From the NCBI GenBank assembly GCA_033977485.1, contig CM066984.1:33337501-33401500 (forward strand): a stretch of DNA of 64,000 bases. Direction: 5' to 3'. The notes under the pieces are model-generated. The model was given only the letters and a program-made list of their open reading frames with translations, was not told the DNA's origin and searched no databases. Position numbers and translations under genes: made by a program. Position 1 is the first letter of the stretch; every line of letters starts with the position of its first letter. This DNA is from Hydrangea macrophylla. Its lineage: Eukaryota > Streptophyta > Magnoliopsida > Cornales > Hydrangeaceae. Positions 30,518 to 42,551 of the stretch are shown here, one piece after another.

Positions 30518-33313
30518 TGTAGACACCCCAATTTTGACCGACCGTCGAATTTAGGAGAGCGTCACCTCCACGTCCGATGATGATAAGGACCGAAAAGATT
30601 CGAAGTATTCCAAGCTCTTCAAAAAATTCTCCAAACGCGATAAAATTTCACAGAAAGAAGAAAATACCAGGTATTTAGGAGAATTCAGGTGTAAAACACC
30701 ATTTTCGGAAAAGATCTTCAAAAATAAATTGCTTTGGGAAAAAGAAAGCCTAAAAAGGGAAGCTCAACAAAAAACGGCACACGGCAGATTTTCGTGGCAT
30801 TCAGTGAATGCCGAGCGGCACTCACTAAGTGCCGAACGGCATTCAGTGAGTGCCGGCCCGGCACTTACTGAGTGCCGCCAACATTTTCTGACTGCCGTTC
30901 ACTTTTAAAGTCCGTATTTTGCAGTGCAATACGTATGTGTATGCGGATAAGAACAAAAAACTGATAAAGTAAGACTGACAAAAATGCGGCAATCCATTAA
31001 TTGCCGCGGCATTGGATGAGAGCCGTTCGGCAGTCACGCAGTGCCAGAACGGCAGTCATGGACTGCCGCGGCGGCTTTCACGGACTGCCGCGACAGTTTC
31101 TTGACTGCCGCCCTGGACAGCAGTCTGTCTAATTTCAGGAAGTACATATTGTACCACCAAATGAAATGTTTACACATGTCTTTTACTCCAAATTCACTGA
31201 AAATACCTAGGTTATTTTGTCTATAAAAGGATAGGATCTTCCAAGGGAAGTGGGGGGGGGGGGAGGGAGACAACACCAAGAAAATACAAGAGAGAACTAC
31301 CACTACATCAACATATTTTTGGGAGAGATAAGAGAGAGTTTAGAGAACTATAGAGAAGAGTTTGGAAGATCTTCAAAGAAGAGAAACTTTGAGGATAGTT
31401 GGAGGTGATCCTCTAACCATAAGTTATTTATTTGCATTCTTTCTTTTGAATCCTCAAACTATTTTGTTTTCTTTGCTTCATTTCTTTTATTGTTCATACT
31501 TCCTTCTTGAGACTCTTAGAGATCCTCAATATCTCTCTTGAAATCTCTTGAATATGATCTTTTGAATCCCATGTAAGCTTATGCTTCACATGGGAGTCAA
31601 AGTTTGATCATCACTTTATTTTATAAGCAAATAGATGGATCCAAGTCCATACTCATGACTTGGGTCTTCTAAACTTGATGTCTTAGGGAATCCTTTCCAT
31701 ATTCTTTTGAGACTCATGAGTTTTAGTCATGTCTTGATCTCCAATGACCATCAAATGGTAGGAGAAGTGGTTTGGTTTAAACCCAACTTCATGGTTTGAT
31801 AGTTGGAGTTACCAAATAAAAGTTGAACTTGACAAATGAAAACAGTGAGTTCACAAACTGTTTTTGATCAAAGATTTTTAGTTCGAAATCTAACCGTTGA
31901 AATCAAGTGAAATTAACGGGAAAGTGTCAATAACTCAAAGTTCTACCACTGTAATTTTTGTTTTAAGATGGTTCCATGTTTAAAATGGTTTGGTCATGAG
32001 TTTTGTGAAGTAACAATAATCTGCCCAGAATTTCAGAACAGCAAGTCCATTTTGAAATTCATAAATCAGCATTCTAATGGAGTTTTTGGGGTCTCTAATA
32101 TTTTTTTATAAGTACCTTAATGTGTTAGAAAGATCCCCTAAAAAGATCTAAGTGTTTCTCATCTTTTTGCTAATTTGAAAAAATCAAACAATATCTCTGG
32201 ACAGAGAGTTGTACATCTCTAAGTGACGTCTGATTCTTGTCCTTTTCCCGGAGATCTAACCATTGAAACCTTGATTTTTCTTTTTGATTCGGAAACTAGA
32301 CTCACAGAGGCATCTTGTGTCCAAAATTCACCGACATCAAACCTTGGGAGACATGCTTTTTCATTTTTTAAAGTGCTGGTCTGCTCTCTGCAATATTCAG
32401 AACTTCATGACACATTTGACCAACTTTGTAAATAATGGCCCAAATGATTCCCCTATGACTTAGGGCTTACACCATGTCTTAATAATGATTAATTAGACTT
32501 AAATCCAAAGGCTAAAGGATCCAAATCAATGAATAAATTCATAGTTAATAGCTTACTCTTGTTCATATTCATGAATTCATGTACATTAATGCTTATAATT
32601 AGAACTAGTAATTGGATAAATTTGGATTTCATTGCTTGCTAGATATAAGCTAGAAAATTAGGATTGACTGTTTGATATCATATTATTATGTGAAGCATGT
32701 GGACTAACCCTTTGTTTTGTAGCGCTATTAAGGTATGATTTCTAGGACCCCCTTTAATTTTTTTATTTCTTGATTTTATTAATTTTTCAACCTCATGCGC
32801 GACACCTTAGAATTAGGAGCTTGCCTTATATGTATATGTGATTAGAGACTTTATTAGGATTTTCTTTTGTTTGTATGCATTGCACGTTTAATATCGCTGC
32901 AGGATCCCGGGTAAGTTCTCTTGTTCCTTATTGCATATCATATTGCTTGCTACTTGAAATATGTGGTTTATGAATGATATTTTGTCATTAGCAATTTTAC
33001 ACCCTTTGGACATGCTTTTGTGATATATATGTATATATATTAGTTGAGGGCGTGCTTAGATTAATAAATTTGATTAAAAGGATATTGAGTAGAGGCCTAT
33101 CACAAGATAGGATGAGAGAGGGTGTTTTAGTCTGACGGGTTCCTTCCTCTCTCATTCCATAATCCCCGGACCTAGTTAATCTTTAGTTTCGCAAACGATC
33201 AGTTTCCTTTTAAAACGGTTTCTTAATTTTTCCTTTTAAAAATTAAGTGGCGACCCATTTATTTTAGAAATTGATTTTGAAAAGCTGTGGGTAAGAAAAA
33301 TGCGATATCCACA
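30518..33313 (+). mobile_element. Solo LTR F (Ty3/gypsy type) inside E LTR
   Basis: Starts TGTAGACACCCCAATTTTG, ends GCGATATCCACA, and is flanked by the duplication GGTGC (30513-30517 and 33314-33318). It has no gag or pol and no second LTR. A TATA box CTATAAAAGG at 31221-31230 and the GTGGCGACCC block near the right end fit an LTR read on the + strand. At 2,796 bp it is a large solo LTR, probably left by recombination between two LTRs of a full element. The small open frames inside are not supported. Confidence 0.85.
30790..31115. repeat. Cluster of short GC-rich hairpins in F
   Basis: Near-palindromes of the form CGGCATTCAGTGAGTGCCG occur at 30797-30813, 30816-30834, 30837-30855 and 30859-30877. 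Related CGGCAGTCA and TGACTGCCG half-sites lie at 30890-30900 and 31025-31115. The cluster sits 100-430 bp upstream of the TATA box. Confidence 0.75.
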
Positions 33314-33341
33314 GGTGCAGAAAACTAATCAACTACTTGAT

Positions 33342-33405
33342 CGAACACGTTATGACGATCCTCAGGTCATCCGCACTTGACCGAACACGTCATGTCAATC
33401 CTCAG
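33342..33405. repeat. CACGTCATG repeat array in E LTR (right, last 2 units)
   Basis: Units at 33342 and 33382, 40 bp apart, continuing the array cut by F. Confidence 0.8.
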
Positions 33406-34109
33406 ATCAAGGAACAAAACATAACTCACCAATCGACACCATGGAATTACCGAAAGACCAATTTTGCAAGAAATATCCAAACACGACAAGAAAGTTCACG
33501 AATCAACTTTGACCGGTAGTCACACGACTAGAAACGAGGCCCAATGTCCCTTATTCGCATTAAATCTGTTATCGAAGGTTTTATCATTATTTTACGCGTT
33601 CGTACGTTTCGTAGTTTAGTTCATTAATATCATCCGTTTATAACAGTTAATATTTCGCTATACGTCCGACGTTCTGTTTTCCTCTCAATATACTTACGAT
33701 GGAAACTTTCCCAATCACTTATCAACGCAATAATCGTGCCATACAATATGCTTATAGTTTGGGTATGAACTTTCAACGGCCGTTAGACTATATTCATAAC
33801 AATAGAAAACATAGCACGTAGCTCATGGATTTATAACGTGAATTTAATACCAATAAACACATAGACGAAACCCTTAACATACTTATCTACGCGATAGCAC
33901 TACCATAGCACGAGATTTTCATAACAACACATGTACCGAAAAACTAGCATCAACAATCAACACCATGCATAAACAAAACATTATACAAAAAGCTGTACAA
34001 TCTGCCAAGATGCATTTTCACTGTGTTGACTGAATTAACATGATTTATTTGGGCATGATAAATTGCTTTGTAGATCAAACTCAAAACTAAAACATTATAG
34101 ATAATAGGA

Positions 34110-34810
34110 ATATCTTCATGTACAAAAAAAATCTAGCTTCAATTACATTTTTTGAGTTACTCAAACTATTTATTTTACAAGACATTTCTTATATCTTGGA
34201 CTGTTCTGTCCCAGATTTATAGTACTGCATTGTACATGAATTTCACCAATGAAGGAGGGGTTTTCAGACTAAGCTATAGAAGCGTTATTTGTAGATAAAT
34301 GAGTTAGGTTTCGTCACAAAAAAACCTAGCTTAATTCTCATTTTTGAGCTGCACAAAACATTCATTTTACTAAACTATGTTCTGCTGAAAGTTTCAGTTT
34401 TCCAGATTTATAATACTGCGTTGTACATGCATTTCACCCATGAAGGAATGATTTCTAGACTGAGCTATAGGAGAGTTATTTTTAGATAAATGAGTTAGCT
34501 TTTACCACAAAAAACCTAGCTTAATTCCAATTTTTGAGCTCCTTAAAACATCCATTTTACTAAACTACATTCTGCTGGAAGTTTCTATTTTCCCAAGTTT
34601 ATAACATTGCGTTGTACATGCATTTCACCCATGAAGGAGTGATTTCTAGACTGAGATATATAAGATTTATTTGTAGATAAATGAGTTAGCTTTTACCACA
34701 AAAAAACCTAGCTTAATTCAGATTTTTGAGCTGCACAAAACATTCATTTTACTAAACTATGTTCTGCTGAGAGTTTCAGTTTCTCAGATTTATGAATTTG
34801 TCTTGCATGT
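34110..34810. repeat. 190-bp tandem repeat in E LTR (right)
   Basis: Same array as 24690-25390, unit for unit, with scattered substitutions. Confidence 0.8.
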
Positions 34811-35516
34811 CATGAAAACTTCAACACAACAACATCAAACTTCTACTAAACATTAGTACATATTATATGGGTTCTAAATTGAGTTAGATTACTCACAATT
34901 TATTCACCAAATCTTGAAATTGAGCTTGGATGTTGATTTGAGCTTAATGGAGCTTGAACTCATCTTTAGATGGTGTCACCTTCTTCTTCTCCTTGTTTTT
35001 CTTCTATATTTCCATGGGATTTATAACTCCCAGCTCTCTTTCTTCACTTAGGTGCAGATTATGAGAGTGGAAGAGAGTGTAATGCATGCATATAGGTGTG
35101 GTTATATAGAAAATACAAGTGCTAGGTGTCCTATTGCATGCTTGCATGCTAGGACATGTGTCCTTGTAGTGGACATGTGTCCAAAGGGATGTCATGTGCT
35201 TGCCACATGGCCGGCCATGTGGGGCCCATCTCGGGTTGTGCACCACTTTCTCGGTTTACGTGCATAAGTTCCTAGGTATATGTGTCAGTCTCGATTTAAG
35301 TGCAACCGGGTATTATTTCTAATGTCCGGGTCCGGGTACGGGACTAAGTTAAATCTTATTATGGTCGAGTCGGTATGGTTAGTACAGTCTATATGGTAAT
35401 ACTACAACACATCCATACCGTCACGTAATTAAAATAATAACATAATAATATAGCCGGTCCAATACAGAAATTCGAAAAGTTTATATTATTAATGAAAGAA
35501 AATTACAGGTGTTACA

Positions 35517-36760
35517 TGCTCGACCCGTGACTCCCCGACCGAACGGTCACCATCGGCACCCAGCCGGAGCCCGACCTTAGGGAAAAGCTAATTCAATTTC
35601 TGCGACAGAGTCAGGATGTGTTTGCTTGGTGTCACAGAGACATGCCCGGAATTGACCCCTGGGTAATGTCTCACCGACTTAATGTCAACCCGGAATCCCG
35701 GCCTGTAAAGCAGAAGAGACGGGGCATGGCCCACGAGAGGCAAAAGGCATTGTGTAAGGAGGTCGATAAACTCCTCAAAGCAAAATTTATCCGAGAGGTC
35801 CACTATCCCGACCGGTTACCAAATGTAGTACTGGTCAAGAAAAGCAACGGGAAGTGGAGCATGTGTGTGGACTTCACCGATCTGAACAAAGCCTTCCCTA
35901 AGGACTGCTATCCACTGCCCATGATAGATCTCCTTGTGGACTCCACAGTTGGTCATTCGCTCTTCTCGTTCATGGACGCCTACCCCGGGTACAATCAGAT
36001 TAGCATGTATTTCAGAGACGAAGAAAAAACCTCGTTCATCACGGATCAGGGGACGTACGTCTACAAAGTCATGCTGTTCGGCCTAAAAAATACCAGGGCA
36101 ACCTATCAGTGCCTGGTCAATCACATGTTTAAGGACTTGATCAGGAAATCCATGGAGGTCTACGTTGACGATCTCTGCTGGTTAAAAGCCGGGACGAGTC
36201 TGACCATCTTGAGCATTTAGCTGAGGCCTTTGGCATTTTGAGAAAGTTCAGGATGAGGTTGAACCCGGCCAAGTGCACATTTGGCATCTCGTCCGGGAAG
36301 TTTCTTGGGCACCTGGTTAGCAGGCGGGGGATTGAGGCGAACTCTGAAAAAATTCAAGCCATCTTAAACATGTGGTCTCCCAGGTCAACCAAAGAGGTAC
36401 AGAGTTTGGCCAGGCGGGTGGCCGCACTAAACAGATTTGTGTCCCGTACCGACCGGTGTCTGCCATTCTTCAATATCCTTCATAAGGCTTTTCAATGGTC
36501 AAAGGAGTGCGAGGAAGCGTTCCAAGAACTCAAGAAGTACTTGGCATCGCCCCCTCTACTCTCAACGCCTGCGCCAGGCGAGGAATTGTTCTTATACCTG
36601 GCGGTATCATTCTCGGCGGTCAGCTTGACACTCATTCGAGAAGAGCATGGGATAGAATACCCGATCTATTACACAAGACGAGCACTTCAAGGCGCAGAAA
36701 GTAGATACTCCCGCATTGAAAAGCTCACCTTTGCCCTCATCACTTTAGCTTGAAGACTTT
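35517..36760 (+). pseudogene. Element A reverse transcriptase and first RNase H (decayed)
   Basis: Continues the gene cut at 22978. Motifs: DVFAWCHRDMPGIDPWVMSH, MCVDFTDLNKAFPKDCYPLP, FMDAYPGYNQ, then VYVDD at about 36155-36170. Just after the active site a 2-bp insertion shifts the frame. It resumes with RMRLNPAKCTFGISSGKFLG and RGIEANSEKIQAI, then the RNase H block LFLYLAVSFSAVSLTLI, IYYTRRALQGAESRYS. A TGA at 36751 replaces TGG found in B. Reverse transcriptase copies element RNA into DNA; RNase H removes the RNA strand. Confidence 0.9.
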
Positions 36761-37680
36761 GCCCGTATTTCCAGGCCTACGTTATTGTGGTCCTTACGGA
36801 TCAGCCCCTCTGTAAGATCTTGAGTAAGCCTAAATGTCCGGAAGGTTCGTCAAATAGACCTTGGAGTTGGAGGAATTTGAAGTGGTCTACAGACCCTGCA
36901 CAGCGATCAAGGGACAAGCCGTAGCAGGTTTTCTCGCTGAATTCACATGCCTGGAGGATCTGGTAGAAGAGCTCGACCCACCAGACCTACCGCCCAGGAT
37001 ACAGTCAGACATCCCAACCTGGACACTATACGTGGACGGGTCTTCCAACAAGCAGGGCAGCGGGGCAGGAATCATCCTAACCACAACAGATGGGATCCAG
37101 CTTGAGTATGCGCTTAGGTTCAGATCCAAGGCCTCCAATAACGAGGCCGAGTACGAAGCCCTACTGGTCGGACTACAAATGGTGACCTCAATGGGTACAC
37201 TGCAAATTCAAGGGTACAGTGACTCTCAGCTCGTGATAAATCAGGTCAATCAAGAGTATGAGGCTCGAGAGCATGACATAGTAGCTTATCTAGCCCTTGT
37301 TTGAGCAGTTTCAAAGAAACTTCAGGGGTTATTTGTCACGCAGATACCTAGGGAGGAAAACACTAGGGCGGACCGATTAGCACGCCTTGCTTCATCTTCT
37401 GAGTGAGACTTGCCTAGGATAAGGATAGAGTACCTACCCGAGCCAAGTGTGATCAACTCAGAATGCATGGAGTTTGAACCGACTACCCTAGAACCTAGCT
37501 GGATGGACCTAATCATGGCATTTCTGGCAACAGGCGCGTTACCAGACGGAAAGGAAGAAGCCCATCGGGTTAAATACCGAGCGGCAAGGTACCACATCAT
37601 TAGAGGCATCCTCTACAAAATGGGATTTCTATGCCGTACCTTTGCTGTGTCCACCATGAATAGGTCCGAGCAATACTTTA
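36761..37680 (+). pseudogene. Element A archaeal-type RNase H and start of integrase
   Basis: After the connection region, LYVDGSSNKQGSGAGIIL with NNEAEYEALLVGL and YSDSQLVINQVN forms the second RNase H typical of Tat elements. Its key acids (D of YVDGSS, E of NEAEYEA, D of SDSQ) are present. Stops at 36853 (TGG in B), 37302 (CGA-type in C) and 37405 break the frame. The integrase opens (RYHIIRGILYKMGF) and ends where the B LTR begins. Confidence 0.88.
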
Positions 37681-38309
37681 TGATATGTCCAAAATAATCT
37701 AGCCATGAAGATAGTGCCATGTCACCCAGAGGCGTCGGTTATTCCAGTAAGGGCGCACCCCGTGGGGCCAGGCATTCCCGAGGTGTTCAAGCAGACCGCA
37801 CGGGTCATATCAACAGGTCGGGCATAAAGGTCGCGGTGTCCTGTGATCCCGACCTGTCCAGTAGTTCCTTAAATCAACTACAAGTCTGCGAAAGGAGATA
37901 TGGCAGTTTCCTAAACCACTTAGGAAACTCTCCTAAAATCATGCAAATCTATTGTGATTAGATTAGGCTTCATAATCCTATCAACTTACCATGTAAGGGT
38001 GGACTCTTGCATCTATAAAAAAGCCCACCTACCCTGTTTACAGGGATCCGAATTCCAATTCAATAACTATTCTCTAAGCTTACAAGCATTCAACAGAAAA
38101 CTCACCATCAACACGCATACACCCGGCCGGTATTACTGGCAGTGCCGCCCACCTTTGTTGGCTCACCAGTCCCACCGGTGATCTACTAGTGAGAGCGCAC
38201 AGACACAACCGTGGACGTAGGTCACCTCGTTAACGGAACCAAACCACATAAAAATTGTTCTTGTCTCTTTCTCTCTCTAAACCTTTCTTACCAGTTTTAG
38301 GCATCATCA
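37681..38309 (+). repeat. 5' LTR of element B
   Basis: 629 bp, TGATATGTCC to GGCATCATCA. TATA box CTATAAAAA at about 38013. Its last 250 bp align well with the A and C LTRs; the first third does not. Confidence 0.82.
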
Positions 38310-38329
38310 GTTTGGCGCCGTTTGTGGGA
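38310..38329 (+). promoter_or_regulatory. Primer-binding site of element B
   Basis: GTTTGGCGCCGTTTGTGGGA, identical to that of A. Confidence 0.8.
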
Positions 38330-38371
38330 AACAACTGAGTCTTCTCATCAATAAATTCTCAACTGATCAAC

Positions 38372-39960
38372 ATGCCGCCAAAGACGGGTAAGAAAGCCAC
38401 TAATTCGGCCGGTCAGGAGAACCCGCAGCCTGAACATCAGGCTACCTCCATGACGACCGAGCAGATAACGACAGCGCTGGCACAACTCTTGGAGGGCCAG
38501 CGCCGAACACAAGAACAGATAGAGGCGCTTATGGCCCAATAGGAAAAGCGCCCCACATCAGAGAATCAGCCCGAGAAGGGCGCCCCTATTCAGAGGCCCA
38601 CTCGGGCACGAAGGCAAGCCCGTTCCGCCCCGGTGTCCCCACCGGACAAGGAACGCCCCGGCGATGGAGAGCGCAGCCAGGCCACCAGGAGCTCGCAAAG
38701 ACGACCTCGGTCCAATCCTCGCCGAGTGGAGGACGCCAGAACTATCATCGATCGGCGACGCGCGGCCAGAGGGGAGGAGTCCGGACGGAGAGCCCGGGAA
38801 TCGACTGAGGACCCTTCGGCCCTGAGTCGGGGGGATCTTAGGCACAAGCTTTCTAGGACCCAGAGCTAGGCCCTATCCCCGAAGTCGACGCGCTATGAGG
38901 AAGAGGCCTCGTCGTCCGACCCAACCTACCACTCAGACACTGAGAGGAGGACCGGGCAGGATGACGTCAAGGCCCAGGTCGAGGAGCTGCAGCAGCAAAT
39001 CGAGAGGTTGAACTGCAAGTCCGGTCATGACCTTACCAACACGGAGACTGAATCACCCTATACCGCTCGGGTGACACGGTTTCTGATTCCAAGGAAGTTC
39101 AAACCCCCTCACCTCAGCTCCTATGACTGCACGGGGAGTCCGGTGGACCACATCCGCACTTACAAGGCTCAGATGGCGCTGGTCACTACGGTGGATGAGC
39201 TATTGTGCCTGGCCTTCCCCAGTACCCTCAAGGGGCCAGCCGCACAGTGGTTCCACGCTTTGAAGCCCCGGACGGTCGACAACTTCAAAGCTCTCGGCAA
39301 GCTGTTCATCAGCTAGTTTGTCGGGATGCTCGACCGGTCGCAACCGGACACTCAGCTGCTGACCGTCAAGCAGCGCAAAGGGGAGTCCTTGAGGGAATAT
39401 CTGGACCATTTCAACCTGCAAAGGCTCCAGATTCGCAATCTTAATGAAACAGCCGCAATCATGGCCTTTTGTTCGGGAGTTCAACACACCAACATCGCGA
39501 CGTCATTCCATCGCGACCGACCGGCAACCCTGGTGGAGCTCTCAGAGAGGGTCAGAAAATACATCGATACCGAGGAGTTCCTGAAGGCGAAGCGAGCCGA
39601 CGTGAGGGATTCAAGAAGGGCTCGGGAAAGAAGCCAACGCAAGATCAGAAGGATGCCCGGGGTCAGCCCTCGATCGCTTTCACGCCCATAACCCGGCCCA
39701 TACATGAAGTTATGGCCACCGTAGAGGAGCAGAGGTTGCTTCAGCAGTCCGCAAAACTCAAAGCACCGCCCAGTAAGAGGACCTGGACAAATTCTGCCGC
39801 TACCACGGGGATCACGGCCATGAAACGGAGGATTACTTTAAATTGAAGATAGCAATAGAGAAGCTGATCGAGCAGGGATACCTCGCGAGTTTGTCACAGT
39901 AGACAGACGACCTCGGCAGGACACCGGGCTCTCGATCAACCACCACCACTCGGCCACATC
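38372..39960 (+). pseudogene. Element B gag pseudogene
   Basis: ATG 38372 (MPPKTGKKATNSAGQEN). The gag core lies at about 39100-39430 (SSYDCTGSPVDHIRTYK, GPAAQWFHALKP, QRKGESLREYLDHFN). The zinc motif CRYHGDHGHETEDY near 39795 has its last Cys changed to Tyr. Stops at 38540 and 39314 were CAG in sister copies; frameshifts occur near 39590 and 39780. Confidence 0.88.
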
Positions 39961-39963
39961 CAC

Positions 39964-40731
39964 GTGATCTCCGGAGGAACGTCCGACGGAGGTGATTCAC
40001 AGTCGGCCCTAAAGAGGCATGCCCGGGCATCCCGAGCGGATGTCTGGCAGGTCCAATCCACCGGTTCCCCCCCAATCGATGTTCTAACATTCACGTCCGA
40101 TGACCTGCAGGGTGTCCACTGCCCCCATGATGACCCGCTAGTAGTGACGCTTTCTATAGCAAACTATATGGTCAAGAGAGTGCTAGTGGACACAGGCAGC
40201 TCGTCCGACATCATGTTCACGTCGGCATTCGATCAACTCGGGATCGCCAGGGATTGGCTCTGGACGGTTGCTATACCCCTGGTTGGATTCAATGGCTCCA
40301 GCACACAATCGCTCGGGACAATCGAGCTTCCAGTTCTCAAGGGGACCTACCCTCAGCAGGCCTCCGTACTGACCAATTTTGTGGTCGTAGAATCCCCGTC
40401 GGCCAACAATGTCATCCTTGGCAGGCCGACCCTCAACAAGGCCAGAGCAGTTGTCTCTACACACATCTTAACAGTGAAGTTCCCTACCCCTCAGGGACCC
40501 GGATGCTTGCGTGGAGATCAGACCACAGCCCGAAGTTGCTACGTTAGTTCGTTACGCCGGGGGGCAATCACCGAGACATTAAGCGTTCAAGAGATGGACC
40601 CCCGGGCCCAGAGCGATGCGGTAGGTCCGGTGGAAGAATTAGAAAGTGTAGTGCTGAATCCCGAGTACCCTGACCGCACGGTCAGCATTGGTAGCTTACT
40701 GGATCTTGGCCTAAAGGAAAAACTGACCTAG
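39964..40731 (+). pseudogene. Element B protease region
   Basis: A 255-codon frame containing DDPLVVTLSIANYMVKRV, the aspartic protease motif VDTGSSSDIMF, VGFNGSSTQSLGTIELP and VILGRPTLNKARAVV. The TAG at 40729 is CAG in element C. Read on its own it is intact, but its links to gag and reverse transcriptase are broken. Confidence 0.85.
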
Positions 40732-41580
40732 TTCTTGAGGCAAAACCAGGACATTTTTGCTTAGAGTCACAAGGATATGCCCGGGATTGACCCCCGGGTA
40801 ATGTCCCATTACCTCAACGTCAGTCCAGATTGTAGGCCGGTGAAGCAGAAAAGAAGGGTCATGGCCCCCGAGAGACAGAAGGCAGTGAGTGAAGAGATCG
40901 AGAAGCTCCTCAAAGCCCACTCCATACGAGAAGTCCACTATCCCGACTGGCTAGCCAACGTGGTACTTGTCAAGAAAAGCAGCGGAAAGTGGAGGATGTG
41001 CGTGGACTTCACCGACCTCAACAAAGCTTGCCCCAAGGATTGCTACCCGCTACCCAGGATAGACCTCCTTGTGGACTCCACGGCGGGTCACTCACTCCTC
41101 TTATTCATGGACGCTTACTCGGGTTACAACCAGACCAGCATGTACCCCAGGGACGAAGAGAAGACGGCGTTCTTCACTGACCAGGGCACGTACTGCTACA
41201 AGGTTATGCCCTTTGGTCTCAAGAATGTCGGGGCCACCTACCAACGCCTGGTCAACTACATGTTCAAAGACCTCATTGGAAAGACTATGGAGGTATATGT
41301 GGATGACCTGCTGGTCAAGAGCCCGGACGAGCCCGACCACCTGGAGCATCTGGCCGGGGCCTTCAGCATTTTGAGAAAATTCAGGATGAGGTTGAACCCG
41401 GCCAAATGCAGCTTTGGCGTCTCGTCCGATAAATTTCTAGGCCACTTAGTCAGCAGACGGGGAATTGAGGCTAACCCCGAGAAGATCAAAGCCATCATCA
41501 ATATGCGGTTGCCCAAATCAACAAAGGAGGTTCAGAGCTTAGCCGGAAGGGTGGCCGCGTTAAACAAATTTGTTTCCTGA
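40732..41580 (+). pseudogene. Element B reverse transcriptase
   Basis: Largely intact: MPGIDPRVMSHYLNVSP, MCVDFTDLNKACPKDCYPLP, LFMDAYSGYNQ, VMPFGLKNVGATYQRLVN, MEVYVDDLLVKS and LNPAKCSFGVSSDKFLG. The YVDD active site is present. It is enclosed by stops at 40761 (TGG in A and C) and 41578 (CGA in C). Confidence 0.9.
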
Positions 41581-42551
41581 GCTACCGACCGGTGCCTGTC
41601 ATTCTTCAAAATCCTCCGCAAAGCATTTCAGTAGTCAGAAGAGTGTGAAGAGGCATTCCAGGAACTCAAGAAGTACCTGGCGTCCCCTCCCCTACTCTCA
41701 ACACCCGTGCCCGGGGAAGAGCTATTTCTATACTTGGCAGTGTCACCATCGGCGGTTAGCTCGACACTCATTCGGGAAGAGCACGGGATACAGTTCCCCG
41801 TGTACTACACCAGTCGGGCGTTACAGGGTGCAGAGAGCAGATACTCCCGCATCGAAAAACTGGCATTCGCCCTTATCACCTCGGCCTGGAGGCTCCGCCC
41901 TTACTTCCAGGCCCATGCTATTGTGGTCCTCACAGAACAACCTCTCTGCATAATCCTCAGCCGCCCAGACACGTCCGGGAGGCTCGTCAAGTGGGCACCG
42001 GAGTTGGAAGAGTTCGAAGTGATCTACCGACCCAGGACAACCATCAAGGGACAAGCCGTGGCTGACTTTCTGGTTGAGTTCACATATCCAGAAGACCCGG
42101 TTGAAGAGTCCGAGCCACTAGCCTTACTGCCTGGGTTACAGTCTGATATCCCTACCTGGGTACTGCGCATGGGCAGTTCATCCAATCAGCAAGGCAGTGG
42201 GGCAGGAATCATCCTGACTACCCTCGACGGTATCCAGCTCGAATATGCACTAAGGTTTGGGTTCCATGCCTCCAATAACAAGGCTGAATACGAAGCCCTC
42301 TTGGTCGGGTTACAGTTGGCCATCTCTATGAGCGCGCAACAGGTCCAAGGATATAGTGATTCCCAACTCGTGGTCAATTAGGTTAACCAAGAGTACGAAG
42401 CGCGAGAAGACAGCATGGTAGCCTAGCCTACTTGGCCCTTGTCCGAGTGGTTTCCAAGCAGCTCTGAGGATTCTCCATAAAGCAGATACCCATAGAAGAA
42501 AATACCAGGGCCGAACGATTAGCTCACCTCGCCTCATCTTCTGAGTCAGAC
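41581..42551 (+). pseudogene. Element B RNase H domains
   Basis: First RNase H: LFLYLAVSPSAVSSTLIREE, VYYTSRALQGAESRYS. Second, archaeal-type RNase H: GSSSNQQGSGAGIILTT, NNKAEYEALLVGL, YSDSQLVVN. Aligned with A, the first catalytic Asp of YVDGSS is replaced (LRMGSS) and NNEAEYEA reads NNKAEYEA. Stops at 41631 (TGG in C) and 42379 (CAG in A) and a small insertion near 42425 add to the decay. Confidence 0.85.

Larger units (their letters stand above)
22979..35516 (-). mobile_element. Ty3/gypsy element E, non-autonomous, in reverse orientation
   Basis: Bounded by 3.1-kb LTRs. The flanking 5-mers are TGCTA (22974-22978) and TGCTC (35517-35521); the undamaged gene reads GTAATGCTC, so the left copy has one mutation. 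The primer-binding site is next to the right LTR, so the element reads right to left. The internal part is 3.4 kb and keeps only an integrase tail at its 3' end plus an unidentified acidic reading frame near its 5' end; gag, protease and reverse transcriptase are absent. This fits a large derivative mobilised by a Tekay/Del-like relative. Confidence 0.88.
29549..35516 (-). repeat. 5' LTR of element E, split by solo LTR F
   Basis: Matches the left LTR from TGTCACGCCCCGAAG to AGGTGTTACA, interrupted at 30517/33314 by F. Without F and one target copy it is about 3,167 bp, close to the 3,141 bp of its partner. A TATA-like TATATAA on the - strand at about 35102-35108 may be its promoter. Confidence 0.92.
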
